A stretch of DNA of 64,000 nucleotides from Actinosynnema sp040640215 (GTDB taxonomy: Bacteria; Actinomycetota; Actinomycetes; Mycobacteriales; Pseudonocardiaceae): the NCBI RefSeq assembly GCF_040640215.1, contig NZ_JBFABG010000001.1, positions 62,001 to 126,000 of the forward strand, given 5' to 3'. Under the pieces are notes generated by a model, which was given only the letters and a program-made list of their open reading frames with translations, ran no database searches and had not been told where the DNA came from. Position numbers and translations under genes: made by a program. The stretch's first letter is position 1; each line of letters begins with the position of its first letter. Positions 23,286-30,658 of the stretch are shown one piece after another.

Positions 23286-24157
23286 AGGTCGTGCTGCTCG
23301 GAACGGCCGCCGGTGGCGGTGTGCCGCAGTGGAACTGCGCGTGCGGGCCGTGCGCGCAGGTGCGCGCCGGCCGGTTGCCCGCGCGCACCCAGGACTGCCT
23401 GGCGGTCAGCGGGAACGGCGCGGACTGGTGGCTGCTCAACGCCTCGCCCGACATCCGGACCCAGATCACCGCCACGCCGCTGCTGGACCCCGGCCCCGGG
23501 CCCCGGGACACGCCGGTGCGCGGCGTGCTGCTCACCGACGCCGAGGTGGACCACACGTCGGGCCTGCTCACGTTGCGGGGCGCGGTGGGGCTGCGGGTGC
23601 ACGCGCCCGCGACCGTGCTGCACGCCCTGGCCGACACCCGGTCGGTGCTGGACGAGTACGCCGAGTGGACGTGGCGGCAGGTCGAGCCCGAGCAGACCTT
23701 CCCGCTGGCGGGCGGGCTGGAGGTGACCGCGTTCCCGGTCAGCGGCAAGCGGCCGAGGTACGCGGGCGAGTCGCCGGTGGCCGGGCACTGGGTGGTGGCC
23801 TACCGGGTGTTCGACCCGGCGACGGGCGGGATCGTGCTCTACGCGCCGTGCCTGGCCGGGTGGCCGCCGGGGTTCGACGACCTCGTGGCCGAGGCGGACG
23901 CGGTCCTGCTCGACGGCACGTTCTACGCGCCCTCCGAGATGGGCTCGGCGACCGGCCGGCCCGGCGGGCAGTCGGCCATGGGCCACCTGCCGATCACCCA
24001 CACGCTGCCCGAGCTGCGCCGGCACCCCGGTGTGCGGCGGATCTACACCCACCTGAACAACACCAACCCGGTGCTCGACCCGGAGTCCGACGAGTACGCG
24101 AAGCTGCGCGAAGCGGGCGTCGAGGTGCTGCCGGACGGCGCGGTGCTCGACTTCTGA
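23282..24157 (+). CDS. pqqB: PQQ biosynthesis protein PqqB
   Basis: 291 residues, metallo-beta-lactamase fold. PqqB is reported to hydroxylate the tyrosine of the processed PqqA fragment. Family features: VLLGTAAGGGVPQWNCACGPC (its Cys cluster binds a structural zinc), the modified metal motif LTDAEVDHTSGLL, DAVLLDGTFY and a late THLNNTNPVL. The GTG at 23282 overlaps the stop of the 31-codon ORF. No pqqF-type protease gene is present in the operon, so processing of crosslinked PqqA must use another peptidase. Confidence 0.93.
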   Translation: MKVVLLGTAAGGGVPQWNCACGPCAQVRAGRLPARTQDCLAVSGNGADWWLLNASPDIRTQITATPLLDPGPGPRDTPVRGVLLTDAEVDHTSGLLTLRGAVGLRVHAPATVLHALADTRSVLDEYAEWTWRQVEPEQTFPLAGGLEVTAFPVSGKRPRYAGESPVAGHWVVAYRVFDPATGGIVLYAPCLAGWPPGFDDLVAEADAVLLDGTFYAPSEMGSATGRPGGQSAMGHLPITHTLPELRRHPGVRRIYTHLNNTNPVLDPESDEYAKLREAGVEVLPDGAVLDF

Positions 24158-24210
24158 TCGGGGGGTTAAGCCCACCGCTTTCCCCCCGGCCGACCGGAAG
24201 AATCACCCGC

Positions 24211-25491
24211 ATGACGGACCACGACCTCGTGCGCGGCGCGGGGACCCGGCTCACGGCGGCGGCGCACGCCCTGGCCCGGGTGCCGCTGTGCGTGATCGGC
24301 CTGCCCCTGATCCCGCTCCAGCTCTACGCGTACCCGCTGATCCTGGTCACGGTCGGGGTGCCGCTGCTGCTGCTGTTCACCGCGCTCACCCGTCAGTACC
24401 TGCGGCTGCACCGGTGGTGGGCGGGTGCCGTGCTGGGCGAGGAGATCGCCCTGCCCTACCGGGTGCCGGCCAACCGGGGCCCGATGACCAGGGTGCGGGC
24501 CGTCGCCACCGATCCGCAGACGTGGAAGGAGCTGGCCTTCCTGCCGCTCAACGCGGTGGTCGGGGTGCTCTGCGGCGTGCTGCCCGCGACGCTGTGGCTG
24601 GGCGGGCTGTTCGGGTTCGCCACCCCGGTGCTGTGGCTGCTCGGCGCGGACGGCCTGGACTACTCCGGGATCACCCCGACCGTGCCGGGCGGGTTCCTGA
24701 TCGCCCCGCTGCTGGGTGCCGGCTACCTGGCGGTGGCGTGGTGGGCCACGCCGCGCCTCGTCCGGCTGCACGCGCGGTTCGTGCGCTGGTTCCTCGCGCC
24801 GAGCCAGACCGAGGCGCTGACCCACCGGGTGCGCGAGCTGGCCGACTCGCGGGCGGACACGGTCGACGCGCAGGCCGCCGAGCTGCGCCGGATCGAACGC
24901 GACCTGCACGACGGCGCGCAGGCCCGGCTGGTGGCGCTGGGGATGAGCCTGGGCATGGCCGAGGAGCTGCTGTCGCGGGACCCGGACGCGGCCCGCGACC
25001 TGCTGGTCGAGGCGCGCCAGTCGTCGTCGCAGGCGTTGTCCGAGCTGCGCGACCTGGTGCGCGGCATCCACCCGCCGGTGCTCGCCGACCGGGGGCTGGA
25101 CGGCGCGCTGCGGGCGCTGGCGCTGGCGCACCCGCTGCCGGTCGAGGTGGACCTGGTGCTGGACGGGCGGCCGGAGGCACCGGTGGAGTCGGCGGCGTAC
25201 TTCGCGGTCGCCGAGACGTTGACCAACGTGGCCAAGCACAGCGGCGCGACGAGCGCGTGGGTGCGGGTGCGGCACGAGAACGGCCGGCTCGGGCTGATGA
25301 TCGGCGACAGCGGTCGCGGTGGTGCCGAGGCGACCGGGAACGGGGGATTGCGCGGAATCGAGCGCAGGCTGGCCGCCTTCGATGGCACCCTCGGGATCGC
25401 GAGCCCGGTGGGCGGGCCGACGATCGTGACCATGGAGCTGCCGTGCGCGTTGTCCTCGGTGAAGACCTCGTCCTCCTCCGGGACGGCCTGA
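24211..25491 (+). CDS. Sensor histidine kinase (NarL-type, HisKA_3)
   Basis: 426 residues. The N-terminal half holds four hydrophobic segments (about 20-55, 105-165) with a short loop, a common actinobacterial sensor layout with little extracellular sequence. The dimerisation/phosphoacceptor box is RIERDLHDGAQARLVALGMSL with the His in DLHDG. The ATPase domain has AETLTNVAKHSGA and GNGGLRGIERRLAAFDG. Starts at ATG 24211, 54 bp after pqqB. The response regulator gene begins inside its last 49 bp. The signal is unknown; a link to PQQ is only positional. Confidence 0.9.
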   Translation: MTDHDLVRGAGTRLTAAAHALARVPLCVIGLPLIPLQLYAYPLILVTVGVPLLLLFTALTRQYLRLHRWWAGAVLGEEIALPYRVPANRGPMTRVRAVATDPQTWKELAFLPLNAVVGVLCGVLPATLWLGGLFGFATPVLWLLGADGLDYSGITPTVPGGFLIAPLLGAGYLAVAWWATPRLVRLHARFVRWFLAPSQTEALTHRVRELADSRADTVDAQAAELRRIERDLHDGAQARLVALGMSLGMAEELLSRDPDAARDLLVEARQSSSQALSELRDLVRGIHPPVLADRGLDGALRALALAHPLPVEVDLVLDGRPEAPVESAAYFAVAETLTNVAKHSGATSAWVRVRHENGRLGLMIGDSGRGGAEATGNGGLRGIERRLAAFDGTLGIASPVGGPTIVTMELPCALSSVKTSSSSGTA

Positions 25492-26090
25492 TCCGCCTGC
25501 TCCAGGCGTACGAGTTCGACGTGGTGGAGGCGGTCGACAACGGTCCCGCCCTGCTCAAGGCCCTGGTCGACCACCGCCCGGACGTGGCGGTGGTCGACGT
25601 GCGGCTGCCGCCGACGTTCACCGACGAGGGCCTGCGGGCGGCGATCGAGGCGCGCAAGCGGGTGCCCGGCCTGCCCGTGCTGGTGCTCTCGCAGTACGTG
25701 GAGCAGCTCTACGCCCGCGAGCTGCTGTCCGACCGGGCCGGCGGCGTCGGCTACCTGCTCAAGGACCGGGTGTCGGACGTGCGGCAGTTCGTGGACGCCA
25801 TCCGGCGGGTCGCGGCGGGCGGCACCGCGATGGACCCCGAGGTCATCACGCAGCTCTTGGCGCGCAGCGGGCGGGACCGGCCGCTGGCGACGCTGACCCC
25901 GCGCGAGCGGGAGGTGTTGTCGCTGATGGCGGAGGGCCGGTCGAACGGCGCGATCGCGGCGCGGCTGTTCGTGACCGAGAAAGCGGTGGGCAAACACACC
26001 GCCAACATCTTCGGCAAGCTCGCGCTGCCGCTGTCCGAGGACGACAACCGCCGGGTGCTCGCGGTGCTCGCCTATTTGGACCGGCTGTAA
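25443..26090 (+). CDS. LuxR/NarL family response regulator
   Basis: 215 residues from a GTG at 25443 within the kinase gene, giving a 49-bp overlap. Receiver domain (about 1-120) with the acidic pair near GED, phosphoacceptor Asp in VAVVDVRLPP and the Lys in LLKDRV. C-terminal LuxR-type helix-turn-helix (about 150-210): LTPREREVLSLMAEGRSNGAIAARL then VTEKAVGKHTANIFGKL. It partners the adjacent kinase. Targets are unknown. An AT-richer stretch follows the stop codon before the DUF885 gene. Confidence 0.92.
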   Translation: MRVVLGEDLVLLRDGLIRLLQAYEFDVVEAVDNGPALLKALVDHRPDVAVVDVRLPPTFTDEGLRAAIEARKRVPGLPVLVLSQYVEQLYARELLSDRAGGVGYLLKDRVSDVRQFVDAIRRVAAGGTAMDPEVITQLLARSGRDRPLATLTPREREVLSLMAEGRSNGAIAARLFVTEKAVGKHTANIFGKLALPLSEDDNRRVLAVLAYLDRL

Positions 26091-26147
26091 ATCGTTATTT
26101 AGGCTAAGTACCGTTCTCGCTTTCCCGCCTAGGCCCAGGGGTGCCCG

Positions 26148-27779
26148 ATGGATACGACGGCCGCGCTCGCGGAAGAACTGCTCGACCTGGTGTTCCGGCT
26201 GTCGCCGCTGGGCGCGACGGTGTGCGGGGTGCCCGGGTACGACCACCTGCTCACCGACCACCGGCCGGAAACCGGGGAATCGACCAGGGCCGCCGCGTCA
26301 CGGATCGCGGAACGCGCGCGGGCGCTGCCCGACGACGACGACCCGGTCACCCGCGCGGTGATCGTCCAGCAGGCCGAATCCGCGGTGGACGTGCTCGACG
26401 CGCGGGCCGTCGAGTACACGATCACCGACTCGTTCTTCGGCCCGGCGGGCGAACTGCTGTCCGTGCTGCCGCTGGTCGCGCCGGCGGACGAGGAGCAGGA
26501 GCGCGCCTACCTGTCCCGGCTCGCCGCCGTCCCGGAGTTCCTGCGCACGCTCGCCGGGCGGCACGTCGCGGGGTCCGCCGCCGGCCGCACGCCGGTCCAG
26601 CACCTCGTGGACGCCTCGGTCGCCCACCTCGACCGGTACCTGGCCGCCGACGAGGACCCCCTCGCCCGGCCGTCGGGCGGCGCGGCGTTCACCGCCGAGC
26701 GCGACCGGCTGATCGCCGAGGAGGTGCGCCCGGCGTTCGCCGCGTACCGGGACGCCGTGGCGGCCCTCAGCGGCCGTCCGGCGGACCGGGCGGGCCTGTG
26801 CTGGCTCCCCGGAGGCGAAGCCGTGTACGCCGGTCTGGCGCGCGCCCAGACCACCACGACGCGGTCTCCCGGGGAGTTGCACGAGACCGGGCTCGCGATC
26901 GTGGCGGACCTGGCCGAGGAGTACGCCGAGCTCGGCGAGCGGGTGTTCGGCACCCGGGACACCGCAGCGGTCTTCGAGCGCATGCGCACCGACCCGGCGC
27001 TGCGCTGGACGTCCGAGGAGGAGCTGATCTCCACGGCGCGCGAGGCGGTGGCCCGCGCCGAGGAGGCCGCGCCGCGCTGGTTCGGCCGGCTGCCCGCGAA
27101 GCGCTGCGCGGTGGAGCCGGTGCCGGCCGTGGACGCGCCGGGCGCGCCGACGGCGTACTACGCGCCGCCGTCGATGGACGGCACGCGGGCGGGCACTTAC
27201 TACGCCAACACGCACCGCGTGCGGGAGCGCTTCCGCTACCAGGCCGAGGCGACCGCGTTCCACGAGGCGGTGCCGGGCCACCACTTCCAGATCGCGCTGG
27301 CGCAGGAGCTCGCCGACCTGCCGGTGCTGCGCCGGGTCGCCCCGATCACCGGCTACCTGGAGGGCTGGGGCCTGTACTGCGAGCGGCTGGCCGACGAGAT
27401 GGGGCTGTACTCCGACGACGTGGCGCGGCTGGGGATGCTGGCCATGGACTCGATGCGGGCCGGCCGGCTGGTCGTGGACACCGGGCTGCACGCGCACGGG
27501 TGGAGCCGCGCGCGGGCCGTCGGGTACCTGCTGGAGAACACGCCGCTGGCGCGGGTGGAGGTCGAGTCCGAGGTGGACCGGTACCTCGCCGCGCCCGGCC
27601 AGGCCCTGGCGTACATGGTGGGGCGGTTGGAGATCCAGCGGGTGCGGGCCGAGGCGGAACGGGCGCTGGGCGAGCGGTTCGACATCCGGGCGTTCCACGA
27701 CCTGGTGCTGGGCGGCGGGCCGCTGCCGCTGGCCGTGCTGGACGACGTCGTGCGGGCCTGGGTGGCCGCCCAGGGCTGA
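26148..27779 (+). CDS. DUF885 family protein, putative metallo-carboxypeptidase
   Basis: 543 residues, typical for DUF885. The family has a HExxH-like motif, here FHEAVPGHHFQIA (about residues 372-384), followed by a downstream Glu in EGWGLYCERLADEMG; this resembles the zinc site of M32/M2-type carboxypeptidases. Other family blocks: GTYYANTHRVRERFRYQAEATAFHE lies around the motif, and YMVGRLEIQRVRAEAE near the C terminus. No signal peptide is evident, so it is probably cytosolic. The ATG at 26148 has AGGGG upstream. Three 14-bp tandem repeats begin at its stop codon. Confidence 0.85.
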   Translation: MDTTAALAEELLDLVFRLSPLGATVCGVPGYDHLLTDHRPETGESTRAAASRIAERARALPDDDDPVTRAVIVQQAESAVDVLDARAVEYTITDSFFGPAGELLSVLPLVAPADEEQERAYLSRLAAVPEFLRTLAGRHVAGSAAGRTPVQHLVDASVAHLDRYLAADEDPLARPSGGAAFTAERDRLIAEEVRPAFAAYRDAVAALSGRPADRAGLCWLPGGEAVYAGLARAQTTTTRSPGELHETGLAIVADLAEEYAELGERVFGTRDTAAVFERMRTDPALRWTSEEELISTAREAVARAEEAAPRWFGRLPAKRCAVEPVPAVDAPGAPTAYYAPPSMDGTRAGTYYANTHRVRERFRYQAEATAFHEAVPGHHFQIALAQELADLPVLRRVAPITGYLEGWGLYCERLADEMGLYSDDVARLGMLAMDSMRAGRLVVDTGLHAHGWSRARAVGYLLENTPLARVEVESEVDRYLAAPGQALAYMVGRLEIQRVRAEAERALGERFDIRAFHDLVLGGGPLPLAVLDDVVRAWVAAQG

Positions 27780-27815
27780 CGACTCGGGGCTGACGACTCG
27801 GGGCTGACCACTCGG
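27774..27815 (+). repeat. Three 14-bp tandem repeats across the DUF885 stop codon
   Basis: GGCTGACGACTCGG is repeated exactly twice and once with a single change (27774-27787, 27788-27801, 27802-27815), followed by a partial GCTGACC. The first copy contains the TGA stop codon. Slippage product; a weak stem-loop at 27858-27876 (CACCCC/GGGGTG) follows. Confidence 0.8.
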
Positions 27816-28014
27816 GCTGACCGCGCCGGCGGACCAGTACCCCCGGCCGCTGGGTGTCACCCCACCACCAGGGGTGGCGACGGTCCTTTCGGGGCATTGA
27901 CAAGCGGAAACGCGGGATCACCGACCGGCGACGTGAAGAAGCCGGTGGCGGCCGACCGCATCGCTCGTTCGTGATCACTCGGCAGTCGGGTGACGACGAA
28001 GGGTGCGCTGCACG

Positions 28015-28088
28015 TGCCCCCGACGGGATTCGAACCCGTACTGTGACTCTTTTAAGGAGCCTGCCTCTACCGATTGGGCTACGGGGGC
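28015..28088 (-). tRNA. tRNA with UAA anticodon (Leu-type decoding), short variable region
   Basis: A complete cloverleaf on the minus strand: 7-bp acceptor stem GCCCCCG/CGGGGGC, discriminator A, T arm ACGGG-TTCGAAT-CCCGT, anticodon stem GGCTC/GAGTC with loop CTTAAAA. With U33 conserved the anticodon is UAA, which reads UUA (Leu). Two oddities: the variable region is only five bases (ACAGT), whereas leucine tRNAs have a long variable arm, and the D stem has only three pairs (GCC/GGC). CCA is not encoded. Charging identity is therefore uncertain. It lies 87 bp downstream of a gene that uses a TTA codon. Confidence 0.8.
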
Positions 28089-28095
28089 AGCGAGA

Positions 28096-28101
28096 AGCCT
28101 A
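28096..28101 (-). promoter_or_regulatory. Possible -10 element for the tRNA gene
   Basis: TAGGCT on the minus strand ends 7 nt before the tRNA 5' end, matching the actinobacterial -10 pattern TAnnnT. No good -35 is seen at 17 nt. Confidence 0.35.
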
Positions 28102-28175
28102 AGCCGTTACCGAGCGTTCGTGTGGCCGGTTCGGCACAAGTCCCCCGCACGGCTCAATGCGATCCGCTATTGCGC

Positions 28176-29246
28176 TCATTCAGGTAATGGACCCATGGCG
28201 CTCATCCCGAGTACCACTTCGTGATAAGCGTCACAGCGCAGAGCCTGTTCTACGAGTTCATCCCGCAATGCTGCGGTGAAGCCGATACCAAAACCCAGTG
28301 CGGTAGCAACCAGATAAGCGGTTTGCGACAGATGGCCCACGTCCATTTGCACAACCCGATAAGCCCGTGACGTGTCGTAACGCCATCTGGTCCGTTCGAG
28401 TACCGCGGTGTACGCGAGGACCAACGGGGCCTGCCCGACCCAGTCCTGATCACCCGCCGCTTCCGCCATCGCGGCGGGTGACCACACCACCCCGAGCGGC
28501 TCCAGTGCGTGCGCGAGCCCCTCGTAGTGGTGCCACCCGTCGGCCAGGCCGACGACCCCTCGGGTGTGCGCGTAGATCTCCACCGGGTGCCGCCCGCCAC
28601 CGGACGGGCTCGTCTTGAACACCGTGCCGGTGCGCCCGATCCGGGGCCGGGCGGGCGACGGCGCGGCCAGCACGCCGAGGAGTTCACCCACCTGGCCGAG
28701 CGCGACCGGGGCCGCGCCGAACTCCCGGGTGGTGCGCCGCGCCAGCAGCACCTCCAGCAGGCCGCTGGACGCCCACGCCGGGTTCGCCGGCAACGGCGGC
28801 AGCGGCACGGTGGGACCGCCGCACGTGCGGAACGGCGCGGGCGGCGGCTCCCGGGTCAGCTTCACGTCCAGGATCGCGTCGTGCTCGTCCGAGCCCTGGT
28901 AGGGCGCGTCGGCCAAGGTCCGGCTGGCGAAGTGGAAGTGCCGCGCGGACGCGCCCCACGGCCCCCAGCCGGCCAGCATCCGACGCTCGGCGTCGTGCTG
29001 CGGCGAGCCCTCGACCAGCAGCACGCCCGCGTCGACCAGCTCGTCGAGCACCTTGCGCAGCGCGACCCGGTCGGCTTCGACGAGGGGCCCGAGCAGCACG
29101 TCCACGTCGGTGAACCGGGCGAACTTGCGGCACAGCAGCTCGGCCGTCTCGCTGATCGCGAACTGGCGGTGGTGCAGGTAGTCGTCCCAGACCACAGCAC
29201 CGTCCTGGTAGAACAACGCCGCGTGCTCAGCGACCTTTACCCGCAC
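28176..29246 (-). CDS. SagB-type FMN-dependent dehydrogenase (putative RiPP-modifying)
   Basis: 356 residues. Residues about 1-110 form a winged-helix-like N-terminal domain (ISETAELLCRKFARFTDVDV); about 155-356 is a nitroreductase-fold flavin domain with SagB/ThcOx motifs: ARRTTREFG, TSPSGGGRHPVEIY, YRVVQMDVGHLSQTAYLVATALG. In azole RiPP pathways SagB oxidises azolines, but no YcaO cyclodehydratase is nearby. It overlaps the ATP-grasp gene by 20 bp, so it probably acts after or with it. The last roughly 75 codons have much lower third-position GC than the rest, and the third-last sense codon but one from the stop (Leu, 28187-28185) is TTA, so the gene looks mosaic or acquired. Confidence 0.85.
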   Translation of the reverse strand: MRVKVAEHAALFYQDGAVVWDDYLHHRQFAISETAELLCRKFARFTDVDVLLGPLVEADRVALRKVLDELVDAGVLLVEGSPQHDAERRMLAGWGPWGASARHFHFASRTLADAPYQGSDEHDAILDVKLTREPPPAPFRTCGGPTVPLPPLPANPAWASSGLLEVLLARRTTREFGAAPVALGQVGELLGVLAAPSPARPRIGRTGTVFKTSPSGGGRHPVEIYAHTRGVVGLADGWHHYEGLAHALEPLGVVWSPAAMAEAAGDQDWVGQAPLVLAYTAVLERTRWRYDTSRAYRVVQMDVGHLSQTAYLVATALGFGIGFTAALRDELVEQALRCDAYHEVVLGMSAMGPLPE

Positions 29247-30345
29247 TCAGCAGCTCCTCGAAACGCGCCGCGACCCACTCGTGCACGGCGTCGGACACCC
29301 GTTCGTCCTCGGCGCGGTGTTCGAACCAACGCCAGTCGCAGTTGACGTTGACCTCCAGGAACACGTGGTCGCCGCCCGTGACGAGCAGGTCGAAAGCCGC
29401 GACCTGCAAGCGCCAGTGCCGGGCTAAGGCGAGCAACCGCCCGGCCAGCCTCGCCGGCGTCTCCACCGGGGTCACCCGAACGGCCTCCGGGTCCACCCAG
29501 AGCTGGGCGGGGTCCATCTTGTCGACCTGGAACGAGAGGGTCCGCTCCCCCACGACGAACACCCGGAGCTCGGTGTCGGCGGGCACGTACTCCTGGACGA
29601 TCACCGGTGCGGACTCCGGCACGTCGCCGGACCGGCTGGTCTCCAGGGGACGCGGGAACAGGCCGTGCTGCACACCGGGGCGCGGTTCCAGCAGGTGCCG
29701 CCCGGCGGTCTTGACGATGCACCGCGCGCCGCCGGGCCGGGTCCGGCCGGGACGCGTGGTGACGGTGGTGCGCGGGACCTTCAGGCCGAACGCCGCCGCG
29801 TCGGAGAGCTGGGTAAGCCGGTCGAGGTGGGCGGAGCTGCGGGTGGGGTTGACGTGCGCCCAGTCGGCGCGGGTGGTCAGCCAGTTCGCCACCGAGCCCC
29901 ACTGGTCCCACGCGTACGCGCCGGCCAGCGTGCCGGGCTCGACCTGGAGCGCGGAGAGCTCGAAGTGCCTGCGCCACACCAGCAGCGGGCGCAGCAGCCA
30001 GCGGTCGAGTTCCAGCAGGGGCGCATCGGTGTAGACGGTGAGCGGCAGGTCGACGCAGCGGTCGGCGTCGATGCGGGCCATCCGGATGCCGCGCTCGGCC
30101 AGCGCGAGGGAGAGCGCGTTCATCTCCATGTCGGTGGCGCGGGCCAGCACCAGCACGCAGGGCACGGGGCTGCCGTCACCCTCGTCGACCATCCCGAGGC
30201 GGTGCACCTGCTCCTGGAAGTCCAGGTTCTTGGCCGGGGACCGGAAGGTGTAGTCCTGACCTTGCAGCAGCAGCGGGGTGGGCCTGACGGGCTTGACGGC
30301 CTCGGGCGGGGGAAACGAGTCGTCCCCCCACCCGGAAGCGGGCAT
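29227..30345 (-). CDS. ATP-grasp peptide maturase-like ligase (MvdC/MvdD or SAV_5884 type)
   Basis: 372 residues. After a non-standard 60-residue N terminus comes VLVLARATDMEMNALSLALAERG, like the first strand and helix of RiPP ATP-grasp ligases, then VNPTRSSAHLDRLTQLSDAAAFGLKVPRTTVTT. ATP-grasp elements: CIVKTAGRHLLE (nucleotide-binding Lys), VIVQEYVPADTELRVFVVGE, FDLLVTGGDHVFLEVNVNCDWRWFE with the metal-binding Glu/Asn. Such enzymes make omega-ester or amide crosslinks, or aminoacyl additions, on ribosomal peptides. The ATG at 30345 is two bases after the stop of a 40-codon gene, implying that peptide is the substrate. Substrate and product are inference. Confidence 0.82.
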   Translation of the reverse strand: MPASGWGDDSFPPPEAVKPVRPTPLLLQGQDYTFRSPAKNLDFQEQVHRLGMVDEGDGSPVPCVLVLARATDMEMNALSLALAERGIRMARIDADRCVDLPLTVYTDAPLLELDRWLLRPLLVWRRHFELSALQVEPGTLAGAYAWDQWGSVANWLTTRADWAHVNPTRSSAHLDRLTQLSDAAAFGLKVPRTTVTTRPGRTRPGGARCIVKTAGRHLLEPRPGVQHGLFPRPLETSRSGDVPESAPVIVQEYVPADTELRVFVVGERTLSFQVDKMDPAQLWVDPEAVRVTPVETPARLAGRLLALARHWRLQVAAFDLLVTGGDHVFLEVNVNCDWRWFEHRAEDERVSDAVHEWVAARFEELLSAGKGR

Positions 30346-30347
30346 GC

Positions 30348-30470
30348 TCAGTCGTCTTTCTTGCTGCGAAAAACCTTTCCGGCGGTGGCGTACTCGGCGG
30401 CGTACTCCGCCAGGGCACGGTCCTCGATCTCACCGCGGCGAAGCTGTGCGGCCAGCTCCTCAAGCGACAT
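30348..30470 (-). CDS. 40-residue candidate RiPP precursor peptide
   Basis: ATG at 30470 with GAGAGG 7 nt upstream; stop codon 2 nt before the ATP-grasp ATG. The peptide starts MSLEELAAQLRRGEIEDRAL (a helical, acidic leader-like half) and continues AEYAAEYATAGKVFRSKKDD, which has a repeated EYA and an end rich in Ser, Lys and Asp. Those side chains suit ATP-grasp ester or amide crosslinks (Ser or Lys to Asp), and two Tyr offer sites for an oxidase. A longer in-frame start at 30554 lacks a ribosome site. I do not recognise it as a known precursor family; it could instead be a small partner protein. Confidence 0.65.
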   Translation of the reverse strand: MSLEELAAQLRRGEIEDRALAEYAAEYATAGKVFRSKKDD

Positions 30471-30525
30471 CGCGGTCACCTCTCTCCCCACTGGTACGTC
30501 ACACTTTTGGTGGCGCACCAGTCGT

Positions 30526-30554
30526 AGTCTCGGGTTCACGTTACGCAATGTCAA
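30526..30554 (-). promoter_or_regulatory. Candidate promoter of the RiPP-like operon
   Basis: TTGACA (30554-30549, perfect -35 consensus) and GAGACT (30531-30526) are separated by 17 nt on the minus strand, placing transcription start about 50 nt before the peptide ATG. The -10 is a partial match only. Confidence 0.45.
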
Positions 30555-30658
30555 GGTGACGCGCTGCCCATTACGCTGTTCGGGGGCTCAAGTTCCGGAC
30601 CTGAGCCAGACGGGTGCTTGCCCACCGCGACCGAACAGCGCAGCGGGCGCACCGCCGG

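Noticed and set aside
28015..28088. Naming the tRNA bldA
   Set aside because: The anticodon is UAA as in bldA, but the long variable arm expected of a leucine tRNA is missing, so orthology is not supported.
29227..29280. ATP-grasp protein as an ordinary RimK or glutathione synthetase
   Set aside because: The N-terminal domain, overall length and coupling to a 40-codon gene and a SagB-type gene fit RiPP maturases better, although substrate remains unproven.
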